This document shows, piece after piece, positions 26,861-39,332 of a stretch of DNA of 64,000 nt. Under the pieces are notes generated by a model. It was not told the origin of the DNA. It searched no databases and was given only the letters and a program-made list of their open reading frames with translations. Location of the stretch: assembly GCF_024124745.1 (NCBI RefSeq), contig NZ_JAMXRU010000005.1:1-64000 (forward strand), written 5' to 3'. Each line of letters starts with the position of its first letter. The first letter of the stretch is position 1. This stretch comes from Aeromicrobium sp. CnD17-E. Its GTDB lineage: Bacteria; Actinomycetota; Actinomycetes; Propionibacteriales; Nocardioidaceae. The position numbers and the translations under genes are program-made.

Positions 26861-28801
26861 GTGGCGGATCCAGCGACCTATCGGCCGGCTCCGGGGGAGA
26901 TCCCCGTCGAGCCTGGGGTGTACCGGTTCCGGGACGCGCAGGGGAGGGTCATCTACGTCGGGAAGGCGAAGTCCCTCCGCGCCCGGCTGAACTCCTACTT
27001 CCAGGACGTCGCGGGACTGCACGAGCGCACCGCGCGGATGGTCACCACGGCCGCATCCGTCGACTGGACCGTGGTCACCACGGAGGTCGAGGCGCTGCAG
27101 CTCGAGTACACGTGGATCAAGGAGTTCGACCCGCGGTTCAACGTCAAGTACCGCGACGACAAGAGCTACCCGTGGCTCGCGGTCACGGTCGGCGAGGAGG
27201 TGCCGCGCGTGCAGGTCATGCGCGGCGCGCAGCGCAAGGGCGTGCGCTACTTCGGCCCCTACGGGCACGCCTGGGCCATCCGCGACACCGTCGACACCCT
27301 CCTGCGCGTGTTCCCGATGCGCTCCTGCTCGGCGGGCGTCTACCGACGCGCGCAGGGCATCGGTCGTCCCTGCCTGCTCGGCGACATCGGCAAGTGCGCC
27401 GCGCCGTGCGTCGGACGGGTAACGCCCGAGGAGCATCGCGACATCGTCGACGACTTCATGGCCTTCATGGGCGGGCAGACCTCCGGCTTCGTCAAGGGCA
27501 TCGAGCAGAAGATGCGCCACGCCGCGGAGCAGCAGGAGTACGAGCTGGCCGCCAAGTACCGCGACGACCTCGGGGCGCTGCGGCGGGCGCTCGAGAAGCA
27601 GACGGTCGTGCTCGGCGACGGCACCGACGCCGACGTGCTCGGCTTCGTCGACGACCCGCTCGAGGTCGCCGTGCAGATCTTCTCCGTCCGGGGCGGACGG
27701 ATCCGCGGCCAGCGCGGGTGGGTCGCCGACAAGGCCGACGAGGCCGACTTCCCCGAGCTCGTGCAGCGCGCCGTCATGACCCTCTACGAGAACACCGCCA
27801 CCGAGGCCATCCCGCGCCAGGTGCTCGTGCCCGAGCTGCCCGCCGACGTCGACGCCGTCACCGAGCTGCTCACCGAGCTGCGCGGCGGGCCGGTGCGCAT
27901 CCGGGTGCCCCAGCGGGGCGACAAGAAGCGCCTGCTCGAGACCGTCGAGCAGAACGCGCAGCAAGTCATGGCCCGGCACAAGCTCAAGCGCGCCGGCGAC
28001 CTCACCGCCCGCAGCAAGGCGCTGGAGGAGATCCAGGAGTACCTCGACCTGCCCACCGCGCCGCTGCGCATCGAGTGCTACGACGTGTCCAACCTGCAGG
28101 GCACCGAGATCGTGGCCTCCATGGTCGTCTTCGAGGACGGCTTGCCGCGCAAGGGCGAGTACCGCCGCTTCACCATCCGCCACGAGGGCCAGAGCGACGT
28201 CGCCGCCATGCACGAGGTCATCACCCGACGCTTCCAGCGGCTGCTGAAGGCCCGCAAGGAGGGCGACGAGGTGCCCGGCATCGACCCCGAGACCGGGCTG
28301 CCGCGCAAGTTCGCCTACGCGCCTGGGCTGGTCGTCGTCGACGGCGGCCCGCCGCAGGTCGCGGCGGCGCAGGCGGCCATGGACGAGCTCGGCATCACCG
28401 ACGTCGCCCTGTGCGGGCTCGCGAAGCGGCTGGAGGAGGTGTGGGTTCCTCACGACGTCGACCCCGTCATCTTCCCGCGGACCAGCGAGGCGCTCTACCT
28501 CCTGCAGCGCGTGCGCGACGAGGCCCACCGCTTCGCGATCACCCACCACCGGCAGCGCCGTGCGAAGGCGATGACCGGCAGCGCGCTCGACGACGTCCCC
28601 GGACTCGGACCGAGCCGGCGCAAGGCCCTCATGGCCGCGTTCGGGTCGGTCCGCAAGATCCGCGCCGCGAGCGTCGAGGAGGTGGCGGCCGTGCCCGGCT
28701 TCGGCCGCGCTACGGCAGAATCCGTCGTGGCGGCACTCGCCGCCGACACGCCCGGGCCCACCGTCGACACCGCGACGGGGGAGATCGTGGAGGACCGATG
28801 A
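26861..28801 (+). CDS. uvrC: Excinuclease ABC subunit C
   Basis: Dual-incision endonuclease of nucleotide excision repair. 646 residues. Seen: N-terminal GIY-YIG nuclease ([25 protein letters not shown]) for the 3' cut, a Cys cluster ([10 protein letters not shown]...C...C) that in homologues can hold an Fe-S cluster, the UVR domain ([15 protein letters not shown]), the RNase H-like domain with IECYDVSN and VVDGGPPQV for the 5' cut, and C-terminal tandem HhH ([25 protein letters not shown]). GTG 26861 is the leaderless start. First gene of uvrC-rapZ-yvcK-whiA, each coupled or closely spaced; this order is conserved in actinobacteria. Confidence 0.97.
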   Translation: MADPATYRPAPGEIPVEPGVYRFRDAQGRVIYVGKAKSLRARLNSYFQDVAGLHERTARMVTTAASVDWTVVTTEVEALQLEYTWIKEFDPRFNVKYRDDKSYPWLAVTVGEEVPRVQVMRGAQRKGVRYFGPYGHAWAIRDTVDTLLRVFPMRSCSAGVYRRAQGIGRPCLLGDIGKCAAPCVGRVTPEEHRDIVDDFMAFMGGQTSGFVKGIEQKMRHAAEQQEYELAAKYRDDLGALRRALEKQTVVLGDGTDADVLGFVDDPLEVAVQIFSVRGGRIRGQRGWVADKADEADFPELVQRAVMTLYENTATEAIPRQVLVPELPADVDAVTELLTELRGGPVRIRVPQRGDKKRLLETVEQNAQQVMARHKLKRAGDLTARSKALEEIQEYLDLPTAPLRIECYDVSNLQGTEIVASMVVFEDGLPRKGEYRRFTIRHEGQSDVAAMHEVITRRFQRLLKARKEGDEVPGIDPETGLPRKFAYAPGLVVVDGGPPQVAAAQAAMDELGITDVALCGLAKRLEEVWVPHDVDPVIFPRTSEALYLLQRVRDEAHRFAITHHRQRRAKAMTGSALDDVPGLGPSRRKALMAAFGSVRKIRAASVEEVAAVPGFGRATAESVVAALAADTPGPTVDTATGEIVEDR

Positions 28802-29658
28802 CCCCGCTGACCACCTTCGTCGTCGTCACCGGCATGACCGGTGCGGGTCGCGGCACCGCCGCGAAGGCGCTCGAGAAGCTCGGCTACTACGTCATCGACA
28901 ACCTGCCCGCCGCGATGATCGAGGAGGCCGTCGACGCCGTGCAGGGCGCCGACGTCCCGCGACTGGCCGTCGTCGTCGACTCCCGCTCCGGCGCGTTCTT
29001 CGGCGGCCTCACCGACGCGCTCGAGTCGCTGCGCGAGCGCGGCATCCGGGCGCGCGTGCTCTACCTCGAGGCTGCCGACGAGGTCCTCGTCCGGCGTCAG
29101 GAGGCCGCGCGCCGCCCGCACCCGCTCAGCATGGAGGGCCGGCTGCTCGACGGCTTCAACCGCGAGCGCGAGCTCCTGCGCACCGTCCGTGGGCGCGCCG
29201 ACATCGTCATCGACACCACGCGGCTCAACATCCACCACCTCGCCCGGCGGGTCCAGGCCGCGTTCGAGGAGCCCGGCGCGCTGGGCCTGCGGGCGTCGGT
29301 GATGTCGTTCGGCTTCAAGTACGGCATCCCCATCGACGCCGACATGGTCGCCGACATGCGCTTCCTGCCCAACCCGTACTGGGTCGAGGAGCTGCGACCC
29401 ATGAGCGGCCTCGACGCCCCGGTCAGCGAGTACGTGCTCAGCCAGCCGAAGGCCGAGGAGTTCCTCGACTCCTACGAGAACCTCGTCGACATGCTCACCG
29501 ACGGGTTCCTGCACGAGGACAAGCGCTTCCTGACCATCGCGATCGGCTGCACCGGCGGACGTCACCGCAGCGTCGCCATGTCCGAGGCGTTCGCCGAGCG
29601 GCTGCGCGGCCACGGCGTGCGCACGCTCGTCGTCCACCGCGACCTGGGGCGCGAGTGA
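28798..29658 (+). CDS. rapZ: RapZ-like nucleotide-binding protein (RNase adapter family)
   Basis: A 286-residue P-loop protein. In enterobacteria RapZ guides RNase E to a sRNA; in actinobacteria its role is unclear, possibly cell-wall precursor sensing. Seen: P-loop [15 protein letters not shown] (residues 12-26) with Arg in place of the canonical Lys, a variant typical of actinobacterial members; [12 protein letters not shown]; and the C-terminal block [25 protein letters not shown] (in parts [23 protein letters not shown]), [16 protein letters not shown] overlaps the uvrC stop (ATGA) and its own stop overlaps yvcK (GTGA). Confidence 0.93.
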   Translation: MTPLTTFVVVTGMTGAGRGTAAKALEKLGYYVIDNLPAAMIEEAVDAVQGADVPRLAVVVDSRSGAFFGGLTDALESLRERGIRARVLYLEAADEVLVRRQEAARRPHPLSMEGRLLDGFNRERELLRTVRGRADIVIDTTRLNIHHLARRVQAAFEEPGALGLRASVMSFGFKYGIPIDADMVADMRFLPNPYWVEELRPMSGLDAPVSEYVLSQPKAEEFLDSYENLVDMLTDGFLHEDKRFLTIAIGCTGGRHRSVAMSEAFAERLRGHGVRTLVVHRDLGRE

Positions 29659-30623
29659 CCACCCCGCCGACGGCACCGCCCGGCGGCGTCCGGGTCGTCG
29701 CCCTCGGCGGCGGGCACGGGCTCGCCGCCAGCCTGTCCGCGCTGCGCCTGCTCGACACCCAGCTCACCGGCATCGTCACCGTCGCCGACAACGGCGGCTC
29801 GTCCGGCCGGCTTCGCGAGGAGCTGGGGGTGCTGCCGCCCGGCGACCTGCGCATGGCGCTCGCCGCCCTGTGCGCCGACGACCAGTGGGGTCGGCAGTGG
29901 GCCACCGTCCTGCAGCACCGCTTCAGCAGCGACGGCCCGCTCGACCAGCACGCCGTCGGCAACCTGCTCATCGCGGCGATCTGGGGGATCCTCGACGACC
30001 ACGTCGCCGGGCTCGACCTCGTCGGCGACCTGCTCGGCGCGCGGGGCCGGGTGCTCCCCATGGCCGCCGTACCGCTGCACATCGAGGCCGACGTCCACCT
30101 GCACGCCGACCCGGACCGGCTCACCGTCGTGCGGGGGCAGGCCCAGGTCGCGTCCGTCGACGGGCAGGTGGTCAGCGTCCGGCTCGACCCGGAGGACCCG
30201 CCGGCCTGTCCCGAGGCCGTCGAGGCCGTGGAGGCGGCCGACTGGGTCGTCGTCGGCCCCGGCTCGTGGTTCACCTCGGTCATGCCGAACCTGCTGGTGC
30301 CGCAGCTGCGCGACGCGCTCGAGCGCACCTCGGCGCGCCGTGCGCTCGTGCTCAACCTCAGCGAGCAGGAGGGCGAGACCGAGGGGCTGTCGCCGACCGA
30401 CCACCTCGAGGTGCTCGCCGCGCACGCCCCCGACCTGCGGCTCGACGTCGTCCTCGCCGACCACTCGCTGGTCGACGACGCGGGCGTGCTCGAGCGGGCC
30501 GCGCGGTCGCTCGGTGCACGCGTCGTGGCGGCCGACGTCGCGGTCGCCCGGGGCGCCGACCAGCACGACCCCGCCCGGCTGGCCCGGGCCTTCGAAGGGT
30601 TCTTGCGCGCGGGCATACAGTGA
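29655..30623 (+). CDS. yvcK: YvcK/CofD-like gluconeogenesis factor
   Basis: A 322-residue UDP-sugar-binding Rossmann protein; in Bacillus and mycobacteria (CuvA) YvcK supports growth on gluconeogenic carbon and peptidoglycan placement. Seen: VALGGGHGLAASLSALR (nucleotide loop), TVADNGGSSGRLREELG, LPPGDLRMALAAL, and NLLIAAIWG. The family has the same fold as CofD but lacks F420 synthase residues. Coupled to rapZ by a 4-bp GTGA overlap. The downstream whiA ATG is 39 bp away. Confidence 0.93.
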   Translation: MTTPPTAPPGGVRVVALGGGHGLAASLSALRLLDTQLTGIVTVADNGGSSGRLREELGVLPPGDLRMALAALCADDQWGRQWATVLQHRFSSDGPLDQHAVGNLLIAAIWGILDDHVAGLDLVGDLLGARGRVLPMAAVPLHIEADVHLHADPDRLTVVRGQAQVASVDGQVVSVRLDPEDPPACPEAVEAVEAADWVVVGPGSWFTSVMPNLLVPQLRDALERTSARRALVLNLSEQEGETEGLSPTDHLEVLAAHAPDLRLDVVLADHSLVDDAGVLERAARSLGARVVAADVAVARGADQHDPARLARAFEGFLRAGIQ

Positions 30624-30661
30624 GGGTCTGACTGCACGCGACGACGTTGGAGGACGCCCGC

Positions 30662-31645
30662 ATGGCCATGACGGCTCAGGTCAAGTCGGAGCTCGCGAGC
30701 ACCACGGTGACGAAGGCGTGCTGCCGCAAGGCGGAGGTCGCGTCGATGCTGCGCTTCGCCGGCGGTCTGCACATCGTGGCGGGTCGCATCGTGGTGGAGG
30801 CCGAGCTCGACACCGGCGCCGTGGCGCGTCGTCTGCGCCGCGACATCCAGGAGGTCTACGGGCACGCGAGCGAGATCCTCGTCGTCCAGGGCACGAACCT
30901 GCGCAAGGGCACGCACTACGTGGTGCGGGTGGCGAAGGACGGCGAGGCCCTCGCCCGGCAGACCGGTCTCATCGACGCCAGCGGTCGCCCCGTCCGCGGG
31001 CTGCCGCCGCAGATCGTGTCCGGTGCGTCGTGCGACTCCGTCGCCGCCTGGCGCGGCACGTTCCTCGCGCACGGATCGCTCACCGAGCCCGGCCGCTCGT
31101 CGGCGCTGGAGGTGAGCTGCCCCGGCCCGGAGGCGGCGCTGGCGCTCGTGGGCGCCGCGCGCCGGCTCGGCATCAGTGCCAAGGCGCGTGAGGTGCGTGG
31201 TGGCGACCGCGTCGTCATCCGCGACGGCGAGGCCATCGGTGCGCTGCTGACCCGGCTCGGTGCCCACGAGACCCTGCTCGCCTGGGAGGAGCGCCGCATG
31301 CGCCGCGAGGTGCGTGCTACCGCCAACCGGCTCGCCAACTTCGACGACGCCAACCTGCGTCGTTCGGCCCGCGCGGCGGTCGCCGCGGGCGCCCGGGCGC
31401 AGCGCGCGCTGGAGATCCTCGGCGAGGACGTCCCCGACCACCTGCGCATGGCCGGCGACCTGCGGGTCGAGCACCGGCAGGCCAGCCTCGAGGAGCTCGG
31501 TGCCCTGCACGAGCCGCCGCTCACGAAGGACGCGATCGCGGGTCGCATCCGCCGCCTCCTGGCCATGGCCGACAAGCGCGCGTCCGACCTCGGCATCCCC
31601 GACACCGAGGCGAGCGTGAACGAGGATGCGCTCCCCGAGGCCTGA
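30662..31645 (+). CDS. whiA: Sporulation/cell-division regulator WhiA
   Basis: A 327-residue DNA-binding protein with a degenerate LAGLIDADG homing-endonuclease fold plus C-terminal HTH. In Streptomyces it works with WhiB on septation genes; it is also conserved in non-sporulating bacteria. Seen: N-terminal [30 protein letters not shown], the central [15 protein letters not shown] (LAGLIDADG remnant), and the C-terminal [27 protein letters not shown] 30662 has GGAGG 9 nt upstream; a TTG at 30647 would add 5 residues but lacks spacing. The last 20 bp overlap the next gene. Confidence 0.96.
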   Translation: MAMTAQVKSELASTTVTKACCRKAEVASMLRFAGGLHIVAGRIVVEAELDTGAVARRLRRDIQEVYGHASEILVVQGTNLRKGTHYVVRVAKDGEALARQTGLIDASGRPVRGLPPQIVSGASCDSVAAWRGTFLAHGSLTEPGRSSALEVSCPGPEAALALVGAARRLGISAKAREVRGGDRVVIRDGEAIGALLTRLGAHETLLAWEERRMRREVRATANRLANFDDANLRRSARAAVAAGARAQRALEILGEDVPDHLRMAGDLRVEHRQASLEELGALHEPPLTKDAIAGRIRRLLAMADKRASDLGIPDTEASVNEDALPEA

Positions 31646-32411
31646 CGCCGACGCCGTCGCGGCCCGTCTGCGCGCCGCCGGCTGCGTGTTCGCCCACGAC
31701 GAGGCGCGGCTGCTGCTCGCCGAGCACGACGCGGGACGTCCGCTCGACGGCATGGTCGCCCGGCGGGTCGCCGGGGAGCCGCTCGAGCAGGTGCTCGGCT
31801 GGGCCGAGCTCGACGGCGTGCGCGTGCGGCTGCGGCCGGGCGTCTTCGTGCCGCGGCGTCGCTCCGTCGCCCTCGTCCGCGCGGCCCTCGAGGTCACCGA
31901 AGGCGAGGCTCGTCCGGTGGTCGTCGACCTCTGCTGCGGGTCGGGGGCCCTGGGGCTCGCGGTCGCCCGGTCGGTGCCCGACCTCGAGCTGCACGCGGCC
32001 GACGTCGACCCGGTGGCCTGTGCCTGCGCCCGCGACAACCTCGACGGGGTCGGCGAGGTCCACCAGGGCGACCTCCTCGACGCCCTGCCCACCGCCCTCG
32101 TCGGGCGGGTCGACCTCCTGCTCGTGAACGCGCCGTACGTCCCGACGGCGGACCTCGTCACGCTGCCGCGCGAGGCCCGCGACCACGAGCCCACGACCGC
32201 GCTCGACGGGGGCGTCGACGGTGTCGCGCTGCACCGCCGCGTCGCAGCCGGTGCGGGGCCCTGGGTCCGCCGCGGAGGACGGGTGCTGGTCGAGACCTCC
32301 GGACGTCAGGCGCCGCTCACCGTCGCCGGCTTCGCCCCGGCCGACTGGCACGTCGACGTGCTCACCGACGACGACCTCGGCGCGACCGTGGTGCGGGCGA
32401 CTCGCCGGTAG
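31626..32411 (+). CDS. PrmC-like SAM-dependent methyltransferase (putative N5-glutamine methyltransferase)
   Basis: A 261-residue class I methyltransferase related to PrmC/HemK, which methylates release-factor glutamines. Seen: N-terminal helical domain, [14 protein letters not shown] motif [16 protein letters not shown], acidic ADVDPVAC, and [11 protein letters not shown] in place of the canonical NPPY. The NAPY change defines an actinobacterial paralogue group distinct from true PrmC, so the substrate is uncertain. ATG 31626 lies inside the end of whiA (20-bp overlap), suggesting co-expression. Confidence 0.82.
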   Translation: MRSPRPDADAVAARLRAAGCVFAHDEARLLLAEHDAGRPLDGMVARRVAGEPLEQVLGWAELDGVRVRLRPGVFVPRRRSVALVRAALEVTEGEARPVVVDLCCGSGALGLAVARSVPDLELHAADVDPVACACARDNLDGVGEVHQGDLLDALPTALVGRVDLLLVNAPYVPTADLVTLPREARDHEPTTALDGGVDGVALHRRVAAGAGPWVRRGGRVLVETSGRQAPLTVAGFAPADWHVDVLTDDDLGATVVRATRR

Positions 32412-32425
32412 CCGACGCGACTCGA

Positions 32426-33478
<1,053 letters not shown>

Positions 33479-33479
33479 C

Positions 33480-34696
<1,217 letters not shown>

Positions 34697-34697
<1 letters not shown>

Positions 34698-35491
34698 TGG
34701 CACGCACCCCCCTCATGGCGGGCAACTGGAAGTCCAACCTCAACCACCAGGAGGCCGTCGTCCTGGTGCAGAAGCTGGCCTGGACGCTGCAGGACAAGAA
34801 GCACGACGCGGCCCGGTCCGAGGTCGTCGTCATCCCGCCCTTCACCGACATCCGCAGCGTGCAGACGCTCGTCGACGGCGACCGGCTGCCGATCCGCTAC
34901 GGCGCGCAGGACGTGTCCGAGCACGACGGCGGGGCGTACACCGGCGAGGTCACGGCAGCGATGCTGGCCAAGCTCGGCTGCTCCTACGTCGTCGTCGGCC
35001 ACTCCGAGCGCCGTGAGTACCACGGGGAGTCCGACGCGGTGGTGAACGCCAAGGCCACCCGAGCGCTGGCTGCCGACATCACGCCGATCGTCTGCGTGGG
35101 CGAGGGTCTGGAGGTCCGTCAGGCGGGCGACCACGTCTCGTACACGCTCGCCCAGCTCGACGGCTCGCTCGCCGGGCTGACGCCCGAGCAGGTCGCGGGC
35201 CTCGTCGTCGCCTACGAGCCCGTCTGGGCCATCGGCACCGGCGAGGTGGCCACCCCCGAGGACGCGCAGGAGGTGTGCGCGGCCATCCGGTCCCGGATCG
35301 CCGAGACCTGCTCTTCCGAGGCGGCGCAGGCGGTGCGTATCCTGTACGGCGGATCGGTGAAGGCGGCCAACATCGCCGCGATCATGGCCAAGTCCGACGT
35401 GGACGGTGCCCTGGTCGGCGGTGCGAGCCTCCAGGCGGAGGAGTTCGCCGCCATCGCCCGGTTCTACGACATGCCGGCCCTGCCCTCCTGA
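34697..35491 (+). CDS. tpiA: Triosephosphate isomerase
   Basis: A 264-residue TIM barrel interconverting DHAP and GAP. Seen: [11 protein letters not shown] (catalytic Lys), [14 protein letters not shown] (catalytic His), [15 protein letters not shown] (catalytic Glu and loop 6), and the phosphate loop [21 protein letters not shown]. Translationally coupled to pgk. Confidence 0.98.
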
Positions 35492-35507
35492 TGGAAGACC
35501 TGAACCT

Positions 35508-35744
35508 GTGATCATCCTGTTGTCGTCCGTGCTGACGATCTCGAGCCTGCTCATGATCGTCCTGATCCTCATGCACAAGGGACGCGGAGGCGGTCTGTCC
35601 GACATGTTCGGCGGCGGCATCTCCAGCTCCCTCGGTGGCTCGTCCGTGGCCGAGCGCAACCTCGACCGCATCACCGTCGGCATCGCCGTCGTGTGGACGA
35701 TCTCGGTCATCCTGCTGGGTCTCCTGCTGAAGGTGAGCAACTGA
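35508..35744 (+). CDS. secG: Preprotein translocase subunit SecG
   Basis: A 78-residue SecYEG accessory protein with two transmembrane helices (ILLSSVLTISSLLMIVLIL and VGIAVVWTISVILLGLLL) joined by the Gly-rich cytoplasmic loop KGRGGGLSDMFGGG typical of SecG. GTG 35508 gives the family length; the longer frame upstream overlaps tpiA. Sits at the end of the glycolytic operon, as in mycobacteria. Confidence 0.93.
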   Translation: MIILLSSVLTISSLLMIVLILMHKGRGGGLSDMFGGGISSSLGGSSVAERNLDRITVGIAVVWTISVILLGLLLKVSN

Positions 35745-35745
35745 C

Positions 35746-36099
35746 ATGGCGGCGGGAGCGATCCGCGGCAGCCGCATCGGCTCGGGGCCGATGGGCGAGG
35801 CCGAGCGTGGCGAGGCCGCACCGCGCAAGGCGGTCACCTACTTCTGCGCGAACGACCACCAGACGGCGCTGAACTTCGCGCTCGAGGCGGAGCCGCCGGA
35901 GTCGTGGGACTGCCCGCGCTGCGGCCTGCCGGCCAGCCACGACGCCGAGAACCGTCCGACGGCCCCGAAGACAGAGCCCTACAAGACGCACCTGGCCTAC
36001 GTGAAGGAGCGCCGCAGCGAGGACGAGGCGCAGGTGATCCTCACCGAGGCGCTCGACTCGCTCCGGTCGCGTCGCAAGTCCGGCGAGATCATCTTCTGA
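35746..36099 (+). CDS. rbpA: RNA polymerase-binding protein RbpA
   Basis: A 117-residue actinobacteria-specific transcription factor that binds the principal sigma factor and stabilises open complexes. Seen: N-terminal tail with GSRIGSGPMGEAERGE (contacts near the active-site cleft), the zinc-ribbon-like core TYFCANDHQTALNF ... WDCPRCGLPA, basic linker, and sigma-interaction helix ERRSEDEAQVILTEALDSLR. Starts 1 bp after secG. A very strong hairpin follows the stop. Confidence 0.96.
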   Translation: MAAGAIRGSRIGSGPMGEAERGEAAPRKAVTYFCANDHQTALNFALEAEPPESWDCPRCGLPASHDAENRPTAPKTEPYKTHLAYVKERRSEDEAQVILTEALDSLRSRRKSGEIIF

Positions 36100-36107
36100 C
36101 CGTCCCC

Positions 36108-36177
36108 ACGGTCCGGAACGCCATCGCCCTCCACGCCGAGCGTGGAGGGCGATGGCGTTCCCGCACAGGGAACCGTG
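36108..36177. terminator. Very long bidirectional hairpin between rbpA and pgl
   Basis: A 22-bp perfect stem (36115-36136 with 36140-36161) closes a 3-nt loop CGA. An outer 6-bp stem CACGGT/ACCGTG (36107-36112 with 36172-36177) surrounds it. No T-tract. It separates the convergent glycolytic and pentose-phosphate operons. Confidence 0.85.
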
Positions 36178-36184
36178 CTGGACG

Positions 36185-36907
36185 TCAGAGGCGGCCGGCG
36201 GCATCCTCGTCGAGGAACCAGAGCGTCTCGTCGCTCCCGTGCGCGCCGCGTGCCGGGGTCTCCTCCAGCGAGCCGTCGGCGGCGAGCGCTCGGGCCACCG
36301 CGTCGGCCTTGCCGTCGCCGGAGACGAGGAACCAGGTGGCGCGCGTGTGGTTCAACGCCGGGAAGGTCAGGCTCGTGCGCTCCGGCGGGGGCTTGGGGGA
36401 GTCGAAGACCTCCACGCAGCGGCGCTCCTGCTCGTGCAGCTGGGCGAAGCCGGGGAACAGCGACGCGACGTGCCCGTCGGGTCCGACGCCGAGCAGCACG
36501 ACGTCGAAGGGCTCGTCGGGCAGCGAGGCGCCGTAGCCATCGGCCGCCTCCGCCATCGACGTCGAGCAGCCGTGCGCCGGCATGCTGTGCACCTGCGACG
36601 CCGGGACCGAGAGGCGGTCGAGGAAGCTGTCGTGCGCCTGCCGGTCGTTGCGGTCCTCGTGGCCCTCCGGCACGAAGCGCTCGTCGCCGAACCAGTAGAC
36701 GACGTCGGACCAGTCGGCGGCCGCGGCGTCGAGCCGCTCGTAGATCGCGATCGCGATCGTGCCGCCGGTCAGCACCACGTGCGGCGTGCGTCCCTCGGCC
36801 TGGACCGCTGCGACGCGCTCGGCGAGCGCGGCGGCCACGGCCGCCGCGAGGGCGTCGGCGTCGGGATGGACGAGGGTGCGGGCCGCGGGGGCCGAGGCGT
36901 CGGACAT
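36185..36907 (-). CDS. pgl: 6-phosphogluconolactonase
   Basis: A 240-residue hydrolase of the second oxidative pentose-phosphate step. Seen: VVLTGGTIAIAIYERL (sugar-phosphate loop), YWFGDERFVPEGHEDRN, and GVGPDGHVASLFPG with the catalytic His. Last gene of the tkt-tal-pgi-zwf-opcA-pgl operon; its ATG overlaps the opcA stop by one base (TGATG). Confidence 0.95.
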   Translation of the reverse strand: MSDASAPAARTLVHPDADALAAAVAAALAERVAAVQAEGRTPHVVLTGGTIAIAIYERLDAAAADWSDVVYWFGDERFVPEGHEDRNDRQAHDSFLDRLSVPASQVHSMPAHGCSTSMAEAADGYGASLPDEPFDVVLLGVGPDGHVASLFPGFAQLHEQERRCVEVFDSPKPPPERTSLTFPALNHTRATWFLVSGDGKADAVARALAADGSLEETPARGAHGSDETLWFLDEDAAGRL

Positions 36908-37806
36908 CAGGACTCCAGGAGGTGGGTGAGGGTCTCGTGGTAGACGTCGTCGGCGTCGAGACGGCGCAGGTCCTCGGCGAGCAGCTCCGCCAGGGTGCGC
37001 GGGCCGAGGGGTACGTGCCGTGGCGCGGCGCCCGGGATCGAGAACAGGCAGGTCTCGGCGTCGATGCGCTCGATGGTCACGTCGCCGGCGTCGGTCTCCA
37101 GCACGACGCGGGCGATCTGCTCGCCCGCGCTGCGCCGCTCGGTGACCGGCACCCGCAGCCGCGACTGCAGCCACGCGGTCAGCAGGCGGGCCGCCGGGTT
37201 GCCCGACCCCGCCTCGACGCTGCCGCGGTGCACGGTGCCTGTGGCCTGGTCGAGCGCGGCCGCCAGCAGGGCGCGCCACGGCGTCAGGCGTGTCCACGAG
37301 AGGTCCGTGTCGCCCGGGCTGTAGTGCCGCGCCGTCGTCTTCAGCGTGCGGACCGGGGAGTCCGACGCCTCGGCGTCGGTGAGCCGGCGCTGCGCGAGCC
37401 GGCCGATCGGGTCCTCGGAGGGGTTCGTCGGGGGCTTGCCCGGCCACCACACCACGACGGGGGAGTCGGGCAGGAGCAGGGGGAGCACGACCGACTCCGC
37501 GTGCTTGGTGAGTGGTCCGGAGAGCCGCAGCAGGATGGACTCGCCGGCCGCGTTCTCGCCCACCCGCACGGTGGCGTCGACGCGGGGATGGCCGCGTCCG
37601 TCGCCGAGCACGATGCCGATGACGCGCGACGGGTGCTCGCGCGAGAGCGCCGCAGCCGTGCGCAGCGACTCGCCGACCGTCTCGTCGTCGGTGACCACGA
37701 GCGCCGTGAGCACCATGTCCATGGCGGGACTGCCGGAGTCGACGCGGGCGCGGACGAGGGCGCGGGCGATCTGCGGCGACGTCGTGTTCTCGAGGTTGAT
37801 CTGCAT
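36907..37806 (-). CDS. opcA: Glucose-6-phosphate dehydrogenase assembly protein OpcA
   Basis: A 299-residue actinobacterial/cyanobacterial protein that activates G6PDH as a subunit or allosteric effector. Seen: VVTDDETVGESLRTA, SPVVVWWPGKPPTNPSEDP, DLSWTRLTPWRALLAAALDQ and the acidic end ELLAEDLRRLDADDVY, all typical of OpcA. ATG 37806 (MQINLENTT) is chosen; a longer frame overlaps zwf. Its start abuts the zwf stop, so it is coupled to its partner enzyme gene. Confidence 0.95.
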   Translation of the reverse strand: MQINLENTTSPQIARALVRARVDSGSPAMDMVLTALVVTDDETVGESLRTAAALSREHPSRVIGIVLGDGRGHPRVDATVRVGENAAGESILLRLSGPLTKHAESVVLPLLLPDSPVVVWWPGKPPTNPSEDPIGRLAQRRLTDAEASDSPVRTLKTTARHYSPGDTDLSWTRLTPWRALLAAALDQATGTVHRGSVEAGSGNPAARLLTAWLQSRLRVPVTERRSAGEQIARVVLETDAGDVTIERIDAETCLFSIPGAAPRHVPLGPRTLAELLAEDLRRLDADDVYHETLTHLLES

Positions 37807-39329
37807 CAGGGACGCCTCCAGGTGCGGCCGTCGCGCTCCATCATGGCGTCGGCGGTGGGCGGACCCCACGTGCCCGACGTGTAGGTGTCGATGGTCTTCT
37901 CACGCTGCCAGTGGGCGATGACCGGGTCGAGGATCTTCCAGGAGAGCTCGACCTCCTCCTGCTGCGGGAAGAGTGGCGGGTCGCCCAGGAGCACGTCGAG
38001 GATGAGCCGCTCGTACGCCTCCGGGCTGCTCTCGACGAAGGCTCCGCCGTAGGCGAAGTCCATGAGCACGTCGCGGATCTCCATCGTCGTGCCGGGGACC
38101 TTCGCGCCGAAGCGCAGCGTGACGCCCTCGTCGGGCTGGATCCGCATGACGAGCGCGTTGCGGCCCAGCTCCTCGATGTCGTTCTTGCTGAACGGCTGGT
38201 GCGGTGCCGCCTTGAAGACGACGGCCACCTCGGTCACGCGGCGACCCAGCCGCTTGCCGGTGCGCAGGTAGAACGGCACGCCGGCCCACCGCCGTGTGGC
38301 GATGTCGATCTTGATGGCCGCGTACGTCTCCGTGCGCGAGCCCTCCGGGATGCCCTGCTCCTCCAGGTAGCCGACCACGTGCTCGCCGCCGGCCCAGCCG
38401 GCGGTGTACTGGGCCTGCGCCGTGTGCTGGGCCATCGGGGTGGCGGGGCGTGCGTTCGCGAGGATCTTCTGCTTCTCCAGCCGGAGGCTCTCGGCGTTGA
38501 AGGAGACGGGCTCCTCCATCGCGATGAGCGCCATCAGCTGCAGCAGGTGGTTCTGGATCACGTCGCGCGCCGCGCCGATGCCGTCGTAGTAGCCCGCCCG
38601 GGTGCCGATGCCGATGTCCTCGGCCATGGTGATCTGGACGTGGTCGACGTAGTGGCTGTTCCACAGCGGCTCGAACATGCCGTTGGCGAAGCGGAGCGCC
38701 AGGATGTTCTGGACCGTCTCCTTGCCGAGGTAGTGGTCGATGCGGAACACGCTCTCGCGCGGGAAGACCTCCGAGACGAGCGTGTTCAGCTCCCGGGCCG
38801 ACGCGAGGTCGTGCCCGAAGGGCTTCTCGATGACGACGCGGCGCCAGCCACCGGACTGGTCGGCGAGCCCGTGCTCCTTGATCTTGCCGACGACCACGGG
38901 GAACAGGCCAGGCGGGATCGACAGGTAGAACGCGTGGTTGCCGCCCGTGCCCTGCTGCTCGTCGAGCTCGGCCATGGTCGCGGCCAGCTGGAGCCACGCG
39001 GCGTCGTCGTCGAAGGATCCCGGCACGAAGCGGATGCCCGCCTCGAGCTGGGTCCAGACGGTCTCGCGCCACGGCGTGCGGGCTCCCGCCTGCGCGGCGG
39101 CCTTGAGCATCTCCGAGAACGACTGGTCGCCGAAGTCCTGCCGGGCGAAGCCGACGAGGGCGAAGCCCGGCGGGAGCAGGCCGCGATTGGCGAGGTCGTA
39201 GATCGCCGGGATCAGCTTCTTGCGCGCCAGGTCGCCCGTGACGCCGAACATGACCACGCTGCACGGACCCGCGATGCGCGGCAGGCGCCGGTCGCGGACG
39301 TCGCGCAGCGGGTTGCTCTGCATCGCCAC
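37806..39329 (-). CDS. zwf: Glucose-6-phosphate 1-dehydrogenase
   Basis: A 507-residue NADP-linked entry enzyme of the oxidative pentose-phosphate pathway. Seen: coenzyme loop VMFGVTGDLARKKL, VIEKPFGHDLASARELN, and the catalytic RIDHYLGKETVQN with the His/Lys pair. Supplies NADPH; OpcA follows directly. Confidence 0.97.
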   Translation of the reverse strand: MAMQSNPLRDVRDRRLPRIAGPCSVVMFGVTGDLARKKLIPAIYDLANRGLLPPGFALVGFARQDFGDQSFSEMLKAAAQAGARTPWRETVWTQLEAGIRFVPGSFDDDAAWLQLAATMAELDEQQGTGGNHAFYLSIPPGLFPVVVGKIKEHGLADQSGGWRRVVIEKPFGHDLASARELNTLVSEVFPRESVFRIDHYLGKETVQNILALRFANGMFEPLWNSHYVDHVQITMAEDIGIGTRAGYYDGIGAARDVIQNHLLQLMALIAMEEPVSFNAESLRLEKQKILANARPATPMAQHTAQAQYTAGWAGGEHVVGYLEEQGIPEGSRTETYAAIKIDIATRRWAGVPFYLRTGKRLGRRVTEVAVVFKAAPHQPFSKNDIEELGRNALVMRIQPDEGVTLRFGAKVPGTTMEIRDVLMDFAYGGAFVESSPEAYERLILDVLLGDPPLFPQQEEVELSWKILDPVIAHWQREKTIDTYTSGTWGPPTADAMMERDGRTWRRP

Positions 39330-39332
39330 GGC

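Noticed and set aside
26627-28549. 640-residue upstream extension of the AbiEi-like gene
   Set aside because: It runs antisense through uvrC and both cassette repeats; the family N-terminus fits ATG 26626.
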